A stretch of 64,000 nt of DNA from Prorocentrum cordatum (taxonomy: Eukaryota > Sar > Dinophyceae > Prorocentrales > Prorocentraceae), in contig CAUYUJ010003447.1 in assembly GCA_963575745.1 (NCBI GenBank), positions 27,501 through 91,500 on the forward strand, written 5' to 3'. Below, piece after piece: positions 1 to 11,762 of the stretch. Every line of letters begins with the position of its first letter. Position 1 is the stretch's first letter. The notes below the pieces were generated by a model that saw only the letters and a program-made list of their open reading frames with translations, did not search any database and had not been told where the DNA came from. Made by a program: the position numbers and the translations under genes.

Positions 1-970
1 ATATGGAGCTCCACCGAAGTCCCCAGTGGCGCAGGCCGCATGCGCCCGACGCCCATTTTGGCACACCCCTCACACGATTCGTGGCCCAATAGGGAGCTCC
101 ACCGAAGGCCCCAGTGGCACAGGCCGCATGCGCCCGACGCCCATCTTGGCACACCCATCATGCGGTTGGTGGCCCCATAGGGAGCTCCATTGAAGGCCCT
201 AGTGGCGCCTGCCGCATGCGCCCGACGCCCATTTTGGCACACCCCTCACACGGTTCGCGGCCCAATAGGGAGCTCCACCAAAGGCCCCAACGGCACAGGC
301 CGCATGCGCCCGACGCCCATGTTGGCACACCCCTCACTCTGTTCGTAGCCCTATAGGGAGCTCCACCGAAGTCCCCAGTGGCGCAGGCCGCATGCGCCCG
401 ACGCCCATTTTGGCACACCCTCCACACGATTCGTGAATAGGGAGCACGACGTTAGGCCCCAATGGCACAGGCCCCATAGGGAGCTCCATTGAAGGCCCTA
501 GTGGCGCCTGCCGCATGCGCCCGACGCCCATCTTGGCACACCCATCATGCGGTTGGTGGCCCCATAGGGAGCTCCATTGAAGGCCCTAGTGGCGCCTGCC
601 GCATGCGCCCGACGCCCATTTTGGCACACCCCTCACACGGTTCGCGGCCCAATAGGGAGCTCCACCAAAGGCCCCAACGGCACAGGCCGCATGCGCCCGA
701 CGCCCATGTTGGCACACCCCTCACTCTGTTCGTAGCCCTATAGGGAGCTCTACCGAAGGCTCCAGTGGCACAGGCCGCATGCGCCCAACGCCCATTTTGG
801 CACACCCCTCACACGGTTCGTGGATCCTCAGCGAGTCACAGGCCGCATGCGCCCGACGCCACATTTTGGCACACCCCTCACATGGTTCGTGGCCCCATAG
901 GGAGTTCCACCGAAGGCTTCAGTGGCACAGGCCGCATGCGCCCGTCGTGGCCCCACGGGGAGCTCCAGCG
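1..970. repeat. 88-bp tandem satellite with higher-order period
   Basis: The core GCCGCATGCGCCCGACGCCC recurs at about 35, 123, 211, 299 and 387, then 510, 598, 686 and 774, each 88 bp apart. The block 123-387 is repeated almost unchanged at 510-774, a higher-order period of ~387 bp. Units past ~830 are shortened. 88 is not a multiple of three and frames change from unit to unit, so the open frames here are not genes. The array runs off the left edge of the window. Confidence 0.9.
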
Positions 971-1185
971 AAGAGGGCTACCCAAAACGCGGTTTTCACT
1001 ATTGCACATGGTTGCGTCCTTCGCCAGGATCTGTTTTACAGGGATGGTGGTTGGGGGGGGGGCATGTCCTGGGTCGGCCCACAGTCGGGTCGGGGAAGGG
1101 GCGTTTCTTAATCAGGAGCAGTGACCAGACCCTTCCCCAGGCAGGGGAAGGGGGGAGAGAAGACTAATTTCGTGAATTCCCACGC

Positions 1186-1377
1186 GCCGTTTCCTCCTCC
1201 TCCTCCTCTTCCTCCTCCTCCTCCTTCCCGTCCTCCTCCTCTTTTTTATCCCACTCCTTCCCCCCGTCCTCCTCTTTCCCCTTTTCCTCTCCCTCCTCCT
1301 CCTCCTCCTCCTCCTCCTCCTCCTCTTCCTCCTCTTCCTCCTCTTCCTCCTCTTCCTCCTCTTCCTCTATTGTGAAG
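1186..1377. repeat. (TCC)n array
   Basis: Interrupted pyrimidine-strand trinucleotide run of TCC/CTC with TTCC interruptions. The proline- and serine-rich frames across it are low-complexity artefacts. Confidence 0.9.
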
Positions 1378-1449
1378 GCCTTACGGCTAGTGCCGCCGAC
1401 CCTATATGTGAGCAGGACAGGAGATGGAACAGGTGGACGAGGAGGGTCG

Positions 1450-1575
1450 TCTAGAGCCTCTTGGGGGGGTCTCTTGGGAGCCTCCTGTGTGTCTTCCTGG
1501 AGGCCTCTTGGGGGCCTCTAGGGGCCTCTTGGGACCTCTTGAGACCTCTTGGGGCCTCCCGGGAGGCTCTGGGGC
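1450..1575 (+). repeat. CTTGGGGCC-type degenerate minisatellite
   Basis: About ten irregular units built on CCTCTTGGGGGCCTCT. The same degenerate unit recurs across the window in both orientations (see 7310, 8195, 9905, 19750, 23345, 28650 and 38275). Here the G-run strand is plus. Confidence 0.8.
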
Positions 1576-1662
1576 TGAAGGTTCCAAAGCTCCGTTCGAC
1601 CTCATCCTCCTCAACTCCTTTCCCCCTCATCATTTCTTTCCCCCCCTCCGCTCCTACCACCC

Positions 1663-1854
1663 TTCAGTCTCTCCTCCTCCTCCCTCCTCCTCCTCCTACT
1701 CTCCTCCTCTCCTACTCCTCTCTCATCCTCCTCCTCCTCCTCCTCCTCCTCCTCCCTCCTCCCTCCTCCTCCTCCTCCTCCTTCCTCTCCTCCTCCTCCT
1801 CCTCCCTTCCTCCTCCTTCTCCTCCTCCTCCTCCTCCTCCTCCTCCTCCTCCAT
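1663..1854. repeat. (TCC)n array
   Basis: Nearly continuous TCC triplets. It ends immediately before a candidate exon, and its 3' end could supply a polypyrimidine tract for that exon's acceptor. Confidence 0.9.
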
Positions 1855-1875
1855 TCCCTCGCCCCAACGCCGCAG

Positions 1876-1992
1876 TGCGTCCGCAACGGTTTGGACGATG
1901 GCGTACCCCTCATCCAGACGTACGCCCGCACGGCCTACGCCATCGCGGCTGCCTCGCAGCCGGAGGAGCCGTTCGTGCGGGCCTGCCCCCCC
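1876..1992 (+). CDS. candidate internal exon, unknown protein
   Basis: A short island with coding-like composition between simple repeats. After an acceptor-like GCCGCAG the plus frame reads CVRNGLDDGVPLIQTYARTA and continues AYAIAAASQPEEPFVRAC, with mostly G or C in third positions. The other frames give low-complexity or arginine-rich reads. No start or stop belongs to it, so if real it is an internal exon of a plus-strand gene whose other exons lie outside the recognisable sequence. I do not recognise the family, and the exon ends are approximate. It could also be a pseudo-exon relic; composition plus the acceptor are the only support. Confidence 0.3.
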
Positions 1993-2289
1993 CGTGAAGC
2001 AGGAGTGGGAGAGGAGGAGGGGGAGATTGCAGCACAAAATGGCATGAACATGATGGGTAATCAGGTTTTTATTCATTGCTTTGCCGATCGGCGCAGGCCC
2101 TCGCATCCCCTCCCATGGAGTAGATCTTGGCTGTGTTTGGCGCCTGCTTCGAGCAGGTGGAGCCTCTCCCCCAACGGACGCGCTGCTGCAAACAGCCGCG
2201 CTAAGCCGAGATCTGGAGCCAGACACCCCCCCCCTCCCCCCCTCCCGTTTCGCACAGTGTCGAAACGCCGAGTGAAGAAAACGTTCACT

Positions 2290-2420
2290 TTCTCAGAGTT
2301 CCGCTCCCATTTTTGGCTCGGCGTTGGGCGTCCCTGGTTGCGCCTCTTGCGCCGCCCCTGGCGCGCTCGGCGCGCCAGGTAGGGGGGCCCAGCGCCGTTC
2401 CGAGAAATCCGCGCTGATGC
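2290..2420. repeat. GC-rich foldback element, family 3
   Basis: Palindromic core CCCCTGGCGCGCTCGGCGCG flanked by inverted arms (left GGCTCGGCGTTGGGCG, right CCAGCGCCG...GAGAAATCCGCG). It is related to copies at 2990, 4745, 14266 and 60893. Confidence 0.6.
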
Positions 2421-2519
2421 AGGTTGTTGTTCTTCTAGGGGGAGGGGGAGAGAGATAGGAGGTTGAGGGGAGGAGGGCGGGGGCGAGTATTCGAATGCTG
2501 GTCCCTGACATCCTTTCGT

Positions 2520-2645
2520 CGTGACACAAATAACGCGGCGGGAGGCTCTTGCAATTTTCGGCCTCCAGGGGCCCTTGCCAGAAGTTAAAAAACGAGTCGG
2601 GCCGAAAAGCCTGTTCTCGGGAAGGGGTGTGAGCCACGGTGATGA
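2520..2645. repeat. dispersed repeat, family 6 (loosely defined)
   Basis: The block CGGCGGGAGG...TTTTCGGCCTCCAGGGGCCC...CTCGGGAAGGGGT recurs with drift at ~5100-5155, 5399-5530, 11165-11270, 13630-13750, 49145-49290 and 52440-52590, sometimes inverted. No clear ends or target duplication are visible. Promoter-like, SINE or MITE origin cannot be told apart here. Confidence 0.45.
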
Positions 2646-2989
2646 AACAATCACGATGTCGGATGTTTGGGGTTGAACGCGAAAGGGGAAGTGTGGGAGT
2701 AGGGCGGAATGCATTGGGGATGATGTGCGTGATGTGAGAGGGAAACAGGGATGTGAGGACAAGGGAAGATGGGGCTGGTGCGCGGGAGGAGGCCAAAGGG
2801 CTCGATCCTTACCCCCCCCTGGGCCCAGCGCGCACCGCCCTCTGGCCGTGCCTCTCGCAGCGCCGGCTCTGCGGGTCCCGCGTGGCCCCGACTGCTGAGT
2901 GCATTGTCCGAGCGCGTTCCCTGGAGCAGGCCAGCGCACAGCGCAATGCTGCAGAAGATGCGCAAGATTAGGGGAGCAACAAGTGACAT

Positions 2990-3092
2990 AATCATAAAAG
3001 CTCGGAGGTCCGCGCGGATTTCTCGGATTGGCGCTGGAGCCCCCCGGCGGCGCCTCCGGCGCCGCCCCTGGCGCGCTCCGCGCGCCAGGGGA
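2990..3092. repeat. GC-rich foldback element, family 3 (one arm shortened)
   Basis: The left arm CATAAAAGCTCGGAGGTCCG and the palindromic GGCGGCGCCTCCGGCGCCGC/TGGCGCGCTCCGCGCGCCA cores match the fuller copy at 14266-14422. The right arm stops early. Confidence 0.65.
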
Positions 3093-3094
3093 CC

Positions 3095-3745
3095 CGGGTT
3101 TGCATTGACCCGCGGCAGTGCGTCCGCAAGAATCAAGACATCGCATGTCTGCGGCCCCATGCTGCTGCTTGCACCTCTGGACGCCAAGGGTGTAGCGCAC
3201 GGGCACAGTTTCTGAGGAAACAACAGTACCGACACCGCTACCGACCACAGCTGGATTCGCCTCAAAATTTTGCTCAGCACGCACCCCAGTAGAGGTTAGC
3301 GGAGTGGCGGCATCCGTATTTGTTTGGTTTCTCAGGTTAAAGAAGATAGCGAGGGATCACTACCACCGAGCGCGAGCGCCTGGGCGATGGCACGCTTTCG
3401 CGTCGTCCTGTACTGGTTGGCTCTCGGGCGCGCCACCGCTCTGAGGTCGCCCGCCCCGTCCCCCCTCCCCGCTGGGTTCTCGGTGGCGGTGGCCCCTGCC
3501 GCTCATCTGAAAGTAAGTTGGCCTCCCGAGGGCAGGTCAGATGCGCTCCTTTCGTCCTCCTCGGGCGGTGCTGGGTCTAGCTGGGGCATCGCTCGGACGA
3601 CGCCGAGCCCAGATCTCCGACGATGATATGACTGTGTCAGCCCGCTGTTTTGCTCGGCTTCGGACCGTTGTCGGTGCCCAGGGCAATCAAACACAGACCC
3701 GGGACGAAACGCCCCCCAGGGAAGCCGTCTGTCGGCAACGCGCAG
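3095..3745. other. non-coding stretch, nothing recognised
   Basis: Mixed GC-rich sequence with no long uninterrupted simple repeat. Open frames occur on both strands but lack coding-like composition or any motif I recognise. Confidence 0.4.
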
Positions 3746-3746
3746 A

Positions 3747-3886
3747 GGGGGGTAGGGGAAGGGGGGACGGCTTCTTAGAAGCACCCCTGCTTCTTAGAAG
3801 GCGCGGGCCTTCTCTATAGACGTAAGGCCGAGGCCTTCTAAGAAGCAGGGTGCTTCTAAGAAGCCTTCCCCCCTCCCCCTACCCCC
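3747..3886. repeat. long hairpin (inverted repeat, ~55-bp arms)
   Basis: The left arm GGGGTAGGGGAAGGGGGGAC...GCTTCTTAGAAG is answered by CTTCTAAGAAGC...CCCCCCTCCCCCTACCCC on the right, with a loop of about 30 bp near 3800-3830. The outer GGGGTAGGGG resembles the hairpin intron at 63278. No target duplication was found. Confidence 0.75.
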
Positions 3887-4164
3887 TTTTGCTCGCCGCC
3901 AAGTCTGGACCTCTGAGGCCGCGGATGGACACAAGCACGCGGGCGGATGTCAGGGCGTCCCGCGGAAGCAACGCCCGTCGGAGCCGGGGCGCTCCACCTG
4001 GCGGGCCGCCTCGCCCGAGCCCTGAGCCACGTCGTGAGCGTGCTTCGCGGCGTGGGCCCCTTCAGGCCTCGGCCGATCCCCCGGAGCCGGTTGCCATCCC
4101 GAGCCGTTCCTTGGCGGCCCCGGGGCCCAGTGGCCTCCTCCCTTCTCCCTCCTCCCCCCTCCCG

Positions 4165-4268
4165 GGATGAGGAGGAGGAGGAGGAGGAGGAGGAGGAGGA
4201 GGAGGAGGAGGAGGAGGAGGAGGAGGAGAAGGAGGGAGGAGGAGGAGGTGGGAGGAGGGAGCAGGAGG
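4165..4268. repeat. (GGA)n array
   Basis: About 30 GGA triplets with a few AGG/GTG interruptions. Poly-Glu, poly-Arg and poly-Gly frames across it are artefacts. Confidence 0.9.
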
Positions 4269-4484
4269 AGGAGGACTGGCAAGAGAATGGGGGCCAAGCA
4301 TCTGCCGAGACATCCCGTCGCGCTCCCTGCCGCGCGTGCCGTGCGACCTGCACGAGCATATACACTTCCGGAGGTCCCCGCGCGCCGATTTTTCTTGAGT
4401 CGGCTCGGGGCCCACCCGTCCAGGCCTCCCAGGTGGGGTCGGAGTAGATGGGGTCGGAGGGTCGCGCCGCGGGGGGGGGGGGGG

Positions 4485-4600
4485 AGGATGAGGGGGAGGA
4501 GGAGGAGGAGGAGGAGGAGGAGGAGGAGGAGGAGGAGGAGGAGGAGGAGGAGGAGGAGGAGAGGAGGCGGAGGAGGAGGAGGAGGAGGAGGGAGGCGGCC
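4485..4600. repeat. (GGA)n array preceded by G run
   Basis: A G run then near-perfect GGA triplets, ending in GGCGGAGGAGG variants. Confidence 0.9.
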
Positions 4601-4626
4601 CGACGTGGAGCCCGTGCTGCTCCACG

Positions 4627-4702
4627 CCGACGCATCGCCGATGCGTCGCCGATGCGTCGCCGAGGCGTCGCCGAGGCATCGCCGATCCATCGGCGATGCG
4701 CT
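4627..4702. repeat. 12-bp minisatellite (ATCGCCGATGCG)
   Basis: Six to seven tandem 12-mers, CGCCGATGCGT / CGCCGAGGCAT, ending in a small inverted unit CGATCCATCGGCGATGCG. The same unit is scattered at 14820-14935, 15440-15475 and 48525-48560. Confidence 0.8.
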
Positions 4703-4744
4703 GGCGGTGCGGTGCGATCTTCCGGTCCGACGCCATCCACCGGG

Positions 4745-4826
4745 ACCCCAGCTGGGAGGCCTCCAGCTCGGGGCCCACCCGGCGGCGCCTCCAGGGCCGC
4801 CCCGGGCGCGCTCCGCGCGCCAGGGA
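4745..4826. repeat. GC-rich foldback fragment, family 3
   Basis: GGCGGCGCCTCCAGGGCCGC followed by GGGCGCGCTCCGCGCGCCAG. It is cut off by the family-2 insertion that begins at 4831. Confidence 0.6.
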
Positions 4827-4830
4827 GCAA

Positions 4831-4996
4831 GTCAGGAGGGAAAGAATCACACAGACACAATTAATCCTCTACTCCCCAGAAAATACGGGAAAATATGGAG
4901 AGTGGTGGGGAAGACAAGAAACCCTGAAAGTATTTGAAACTACGGGGAATATTTTATTTGTGTGTATTTAGTTGTGTGTCCCTGGGCCCCTTCAAA
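4831..4996 (+). mobile_element. family 2 element, copy a
   Basis: About 165 bp beginning GTCAGGAGGGAAAG, with CACACAGACACAA near the left end, a centre of GAAAATACGGGAAAATATGG, and TTATTTGTGTGTATTTAGTT then GGGCCCCTTCAA at the right. CAAG is found at both flanks if the end is taken as CTTCAAA. It aligns end to end with copies at 48968, 53942, 60589 and 63607. Confidence 0.75.
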
Positions 4997-5158
4997 CAAG
5001 GGGAGCCCGGCGCCAGCCTCGCAAGTTTGCGCGCGCGGCTCCGAGGCTGCACGGCGAAGGGGGGGCCCGGGCCCGGGCCCTCCATCCAGAGACCCGACGT
5101 TCCAGAAAGAGTCGGGGCGGTGGGTTCTGAGCGGTTTTCGGCCTCTGGGGGCCCCCAC

Positions 5159-5391
5159 TCAAGCAGTGGCGAAGCGTCTTGGCTGGCCTATAGCCCCACC
5201 AAACCATGTTCTAAGAATTTGTTTGTGGCTCCCACGAAAGGTTCTTGGAACCTTTCTGGCTGGGACTGTCTTGTTTTAACACATCGGCTTCATGTTCTAA
5301 GAAGATTGTTTGTGTTCTTAGAACATTTTTGGTTCTAAGAACATGTCGTGGTATGACTATAGGAATGCCGGGACGGTCGGTCCCTGCTCAA
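5159..5391 (+). mobile_element. family 1 element, copy a (5-bp TSD CCCAC)
   Basis: Begins TCAAGCAGTGGCGAAGCG and ends GGACGGTCGGTCCCTGCTCA plus A. The ends are imperfect inverted repeats (about 13 of 21 positions). The interior carries several TGTTCTTAGAACA-like palindromes. CCCAC lies on both sides. Other copies are at 11763, 16190, 53921 and 60008. It has no coding capacity, so it is a non-autonomous DNA-type element. Confidence 0.85.
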
Positions 5392-5394
5392 CCC

Positions 5395-5715
5395 ACCGGG
5401 CCTCGGGACCGTCAAGAAACGACGCAGGGCGAAAAACCGGCCCTCGGGAAGTGGTCCAGACCCCTCGGAGGCCAAGAAGATCCCGAAGCCTTCCGTCGCG
5501 ATCGTCTTCCACGACCCGGACCCTGCCTGACATCCTCCGAGCTGATGTTTGTTCCATTCGTGGCCCCAGAGCTCGCGCCCAAGATCTGCTCTTGACGGTC
5601 CCAGGTGCCTGCGGCAAGTCCCGCCGTCGTGCCAGCCCAGAATGTTGGTTGCGAATGTTCGAGGAAGCACGGGACGTTCCGTGTGACAGTTCATGTCTCC
5701 GGGCTTGGAAGATCC
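5395..5715. other. non-coding, partly family-6 repeat
   Basis: 5399-5530 matches the loosely defined family 6 repeat. The rest, up to the GAT array, holds nothing recognised. Confidence 0.4.
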
Positions 5716-5826
5716 ATGATGATAACGATGGTGATGAGGCTGTTGAGGATGATGGTGATGATCTTGACGCTGACGAAGACGACGATGACGATGCTGATGA
5801 TGATGATGATGATGGTGATGATGATA

Positions 5827-5885
<59 letters not shown>

Positions 5886-6703
5886 GATGGTGGTGACGGT
5901 GTTAGTGGTGTGGTGCTGATGGTGGTGATGGTGATGATTGTGATGATGGCGATGATGGCGATGACGATGACGATGACGACCCTGCGGATGACGATGGTTG
6001 GGATTATTATGATGAGGATGATGATTTTGATGACGATGATGATGTTGATGACGATGCTGATGCTGATGATGCTTTTGATGATGCCGATGATGACGATGAT
6101 GATGCTGATGCTGATGATGATGTCGACAACGATGACGATGATGCTTATGAAGCTGCTGATGATGATGGTGATGATGGTTATGGTGATGATGGTTATGGTG
6201 ATGATGCTGACAATGGTAATGATGATTATGATCACCTTTACGGTCGTGCAAATGGTACGACGAAGATGTTGATGGAGATGTTGATGCTGCTGCTTATGTT
6301 GGTGATGCTGATGCTGCTGCTGCTGCAGATGATGATGGTGATGATGATCATGCGGATGACGATGATGACGAGGCTGATGATGACGATGAGGATGCGGGTG
6401 ACCGGGGGAGGATGATGCTTGTGCTGCTGATGATGGTGGTGGTGGTCATGAGTATGACGATGATTGTGATGGTGATGACGATGCTTATGGTGATGCTGAT
6501 GAAGCTGACGACGAGGATTGCGATGTCGATGAAGATGATGATGATGAGGAGGATGATGATGCTTATGGTACGGTGAAGGTGATGCTGATTGTGATGCTGA
6601 CGCTGGTACTGCGGGTGTTGACGATAATGACGATGATGCCGATGCTGGTGATGATATATAACGACGATGATGATACTGAGGAGGTTGATGATGATCCTGA
6701 CGC

Positions 6704-6738
<35 letters not shown>

Positions 6739-7112
6739 CTGATGCTGATGCTGAGGATGAGTGTGCTGCTGATGACGATGATGATGATAGTAAACCATAT
6801 GATGTTGATGACGGTGGATGATGACGCTGGTGCTGCTGCCGACGATGATGATGATGATGCTCTGGATATTGATAATAATGATGATGGTGATGGTGTCGAG
6901 GATTATCATCAATATGATGCTGACGATGATGATGGTGATGTTGGTGATGGTGATGGTTAAGATGCTGGTGGTGACGCTAGTGATGATTCTGACGAGTGTG
7001 TTCATCATACTCATGATATTGATCATACTCATGAGCATGTTTGTGATGCTGATGCTGGTGATGATGATGATGCTGGTGGTGGTGGTGATGATGCCTATGC
7101 TGATGATGCTGC

Positions 7113-7190
<78 letters not shown>

Positions 7191-7192
7191 GG
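5716..7192. repeat. 1.5-kb (GAT)n/(GATGAC)n array
   Basis: Degenerate GAT, GAC and GCT triplets throughout, purest at 5830-5878 and 7110-7190. All frames are open on both strands and read poly-Asp, poly-Met or poly-Ile, so none is credible as a gene. Confidence 0.9.
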
Positions 7193-7309
7193 GGGAGGAG
7201 AAACACGATGAGACGCAGGAGGACGGGGGAGGCCGTCACACGTTCCACCTTCCGTGTTCAATCTGTTCAATATGGGTTGAGCTCTTAGTTGCGGCCGTAT
7301 GTGGGGTTG

Positions 7310-7670
7310 CCTTGATTTCTTGTGATGCAGTCGTTGGTGGCCTTTGGGGCCGTCTTGGGGGCCTCTCGGGCCGTCTTGGGGCTCTCTCGGGCCGCACGGT
7401 GCGTGCCTGGAGGCCGTCGTGGGGCAGTCTTGACGCCGTCTTGGGTCGCCGAATGGGTTTTGCAAGTTCGTATGGGGTGCCACCAGGGGCCCACTTGGGG
7501 CTTCTCGGGGCCGTTCTGGATGCTTCCTGGCCTTATTGGATTATCTTGTCCTCTTGGGCCATCTTAGATCTTAGGACCCTCTTGGGTGCCTCCTGGGCCG
7601 TCCTGGGGCCATCGTGGAGGCTCCTTGGACGGCCTTGGGCTGACGGAAGCCCGACCAGGCGAGATTGCGA
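7310..7670 (+). repeat. CTTGGGGCC-type degenerate minisatellite
   Basis: Irregular 10-14-bp units of the form GGCCGTCTTGGG / GGCCTCTTGGG, plus-strand G runs. Continues weakly at 7745-7870. Confidence 0.8.
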
Positions 7671-7894
7671 GCATAATCCAAATCCAGTGGAACTTATTGA
7701 CGCTTCCACCAGTCTATCCAGACACGATCTGAGATTTCTTTGAGGCCTCTTGGAGGCTGTCTCGTGCCATGCTCAGCTAGCTTAGGCAATCTTGCGACTG
7801 TCATGAGTCCTCCTGGAGGTCTGTCGGAGGCTATATTGAGCCATGCTCGATCTCCGGGGACCATTTTGGGGAGAAGGGGAGGAAGAGGAAGAGC

Positions 7895-8118
7895 GGGACG
7901 AGGAGGAGGAGGAGAGGGAGGAAACAGAGGGAAGGAGGAGGAGGGGGAACGAGAGGAGGATGTGGACTGCGGCGCGAGGAAGATGACGAGGAGGAGGAGG
8001 AGGAGGAGGAGGAGGAGGAGGAGGAGGAGGAGGAGGAGGAGGGAGGGAAGGAGGAGGAGGAGGAGGAGGAGGGAAGGAGGAGAGGAGGAGGAGGAGGGAG
8101 GGAAGGAGGATGAGGGAA
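7895..8118. repeat. (GGA)n array
   Basis: Interrupted GGA/GGAA triplets, purest at 7985-8045. Confidence 0.9.
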
Positions 8119-8194
8119 GGAATGGGGGCTGACCAGGAGGATGAGACGTCGGGCGTTGGAGACATGTTGTTGTGAGAGGTTCTTGACGGACGAT

Positions 8195-8565
8195 CAAGGC
8201 AATCTTAGGGGCTCTCTTGGGGTCCCCGTGTGGCCTCTTGGGGCACTCTTGGGGCCGTCTTGGGGCCCTCTTGGGTCTCGCTATGGGGGTCTTGGGGCCC
8301 TCTTGGGGCTCACTGGATGGGTCTGGGAGGCCTCCTGGCCTTCATGGCTCGGAAAGAGGGGGAAAGAAGGGGGGAGGGGGGGGGAGGGGGGGGAGGTCAA
8401 CTCAGCCCTCCTCAGCCCCCCCCCCCTCGGAAGCTCACACATTCTGTCTTGGGGCCCCGTGGGGCCGTTCTTGGGCGTCTCTTGGGAGTTTTTGGAGCCA
8501 TCTTGGCGCGCTCTTGAGCCCCACTTGGGGCTGTCTGAGGCGTTCTTTGGGCCATTTTGAGGCCG
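8195..8565 (+). repeat. CTTGGGGCC-type degenerate minisatellite
   Basis: Units such as TCTTGGGGCCGTCTTGGGGC, plus-strand G runs, with a G-rich insert at 8350-8400. Confidence 0.8.
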
Positions 8566-8754
8566 CAAAGAAACACACCAGAAGCGAAACCGCGAGAAGG
8601 CAACACACATTGATTTCCTTCAGGCCTTTGAATGAGGTTCGCCTCTGGGAGGGTGCCTAGGAAAGTTCGAAGGGCATTTGGAATGGTCTTGGGGCTGCCT
8701 TGGGGCCTCTTGGAGGTACGTAGGAGGCTAGATCGAACCAGGTTCGGTTATCGT

Positions 8755-9835
<1,081 letters not shown>

Positions 9836-9904
9836 CCCCTTCCCCGAGCAGGGGCAGGAGGGGCATAGGAGGCAACACTCGTTAAACCAGCTACGCCCAG
9901 AGGG

Positions 9905-10065
9905 CTGCTGGGATTACTCCGTTTGGTGTCCTCGGACCCTGTTGGAGGTCTTCCCGTTGCCCTCTTGGGCCCTCTCGGAGGCATCTTGGGCCGCCTTGAT
10001 GCACTATTCGGGAGACTTGGAGCCATCCCAGGCCGTCTCCTAGGCTTATTGGGCAATCTTGGTTG
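9905..10065 (+). repeat. CTTGGGGCC-type degenerate minisatellite
   Basis: GGCCCTCTCGGAGGCATCTT-like units in the same orientation as those at 7310 and 8195. Confidence 0.7.
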
Positions 10066-10205
10066 TTCTAGCATGCTTGCATGGGTCGTCGTGTTAGCAC
10101 GGGATGCGGATTCATACTTCTTAACAATGGGTCGTTGCTTTTGGAGCCCGAATGCGCAGCTTGTCTTCGTTGCCCTGCATCCCCGCGCAAGACTCCCCCC
10201 CTCAT

Positions 10206-10257
10206 CTCACCAGCATCACCATCACGTCATCATCCTCATCATCATCATCATCACCAC

Positions 10258-10301
<44 letters not shown>

Positions 10302-10345
10302 GCATCATCAGTATTGTCATCATTTGTCATCATTTGTCATCATCC
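10206..10345. repeat. (CAT)n array
   Basis: CAT triplets with CAC and CAG interruptions. Confidence 0.9.
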
Positions 10346-10384
10346 TGGCTCCGATCGGTCATTCAAATCCTTTAGCTGTCGTCA

Positions 10385-10860
10385 TGTATGGGCTACTCGC
10401 GTTTGAATCTGGAGGAATTCTCCAGCGGGAGCTTTGTTTGTGAGTGAATCGTGAGGACGTCCCGAGCGGGAGCCCTCCCTATGGGGTCCCCGCCTCCAAG
10501 TTCGAATCCGAGCGGGTCATCCAAGTCTTGTAGTTGTCGTCATGGTTGGGCTCTTTTGGCCTGAATCTGGAGGAAGTCTCCAGTTGGAGCCTCGTCTGCG
10601 AGGAAGTCACGAGCGGGAGCCTCTCCCTATGGGGTCCCCGCCTCCATGTTCGAATCCGAGCGGGTGATCCAAATTTGCCTATGGGGTCCCCGCCTCCATG
10701 TTCGAATCCGAGCGGGTTATCCTAATTTGTAATTGTAATCATTTCTAGGCGCCTCAGGCCTGAGTTTGGAAGCAGTCTACAGCGGGAGCCTCGTACGTGA
10801 GTGAATCGCGAGGACGTCTCGAGCGGAAGCCCCGCCCCTATGGGCCTTCACTTCCTTCAT
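10385..10860. repeat. ~150-190-bp tandem repeat, three units
   Basis: Units begin GAATCTGGAGGAA (about 10404 and 10563) and GAGTTTGGAAGCAG (about 10753), and share GAGCGGGAGCC then CCTATGGGGTCCCCGCCTCC. GTTCGAATCC occurs near 10500, 10648 and 10700. That string fits a Pol III box B, but no tRNA fold forms around it. Confidence 0.7.
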
Positions 10861-11164
10861 GTCAGTAATCCGAGACGATCATCCTCAATCAAAGACCAAA
10901 GAGTAAGAGAGCTTCCGTAGTCCCAAGGACCGCGAGGAGGATTAATATAGATTCGTTTGGAAGATTCTCTAGTGGGGTTCTATCGTCGGAGTAGTTTTTG
11001 TTACGAGAGGTCGTGGTCTCTGAGGGGGGGCGATGCTTGCCGCCTTGCCGGCAGATGCTGGTAGATGGGGGGCCCCCTAAGTAGAATACAGGACCCCTAC
11101 CATACCAGACAGTACTTGGCATTCTGCCACGACTCAACGTGCCAGGGGAGGGCACGGTGTCGGA

Positions 11165-11275
11165 TATCGTCGCCCCCCAGGGCCTGGTGAGGGCCCCTCG
11201 GATGCCGAAAACATCCCGAAGCCTTCTGTCGCGATCCCTTTCCACGACGCGAACACTGCTCCCGACCGCGCTTCC
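11165..11275. repeat. dispersed repeat, family 6
   Basis: ATCCCGAAGCCTTCTGTCGC and neighbouring sequence match 5475-5520 closely. Ends are undefined. Confidence 0.45.
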
Positions 11276-11559
11276 CCTGGGGGTCGAGTTTCGCCACGGC
11301 GGAGCTCTGGGGGAGCGTGGCCCCGGGGCCCGAGACCGGCCCGCGAGGGCCGAGATCGCGGAACAAAACAAAAACACGCGAGGATCGAAGCCGCGCGCAC
11401 CACCCGCCGCCCCGCCGCGCCCGGAGGCCGCCGCCAACCGCACCGTGGCGTGCGCGCCCTACGCGGGCCTTGGCATGGCGCCCACCGTGGGGGTGGACTC
11501 GGTGCGCCGCCCCCCCCTCCGGCGCGGCGGGGGGGAGTTCGGTGGCAGGTCACTCCCTC

Positions 11560-11760
11560 TCCTCTTCCCCCTCGTCCTCCTCCTCCTCCTCCTTCTCCTC
11601 CTCCTCCTCCTCCTTATCCTTCTCCTCCTCCTCCTCCTCCTCTTCCTCCTCCTCCTCCTCCTCCTCCTCCTCCTCCTCCTCCTCCTCCTCCTCCCCCTCG
11701 TCCTCCTGCTCTTCCTCCTCCTCCTCCTCTTCCTTCTCCTTCTCCTCCGCCTCCTCCTCT
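11560..11760. repeat. (TCC)n array
   Basis: TCC triplets with CTT and CCC interruptions, abutting a family 1 element on the right. Confidence 0.9.
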
Positions 11761-11762
11761 CT

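Noticed and set aside
1-970. CRISPR array
   Set aside because: 88-bp units are contiguous without spacers, and the genome is eukaryotic.
2301-2323. Spliced-leader gene or relic (CCATTTTTGGCTC)
   Set aside because: One extra T, no further match, and the stretch is an arm of a foldback repeat.
4062-4860. Frames of 250-330 codons on both strands near the GGA arrays
   Set aside because: They consist of poly-Glu, poly-Arg, poly-Pro or poly-Ser from GGA/TCC triplets joined by GC-rich linkers and a foldback.
5343-6272. Long open frames across the GAT array, both strands
   Set aside because: Poly-Asp, poly-Met, poly-Ile and poly-His are the expected translations of GAT/ATC repeats. All frames are open at once.
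10499-10710. tRNA genes at GTTCGAATCC
   Set aside because: No acceptor stem, D arm or anticodon arm can be formed around the motif.
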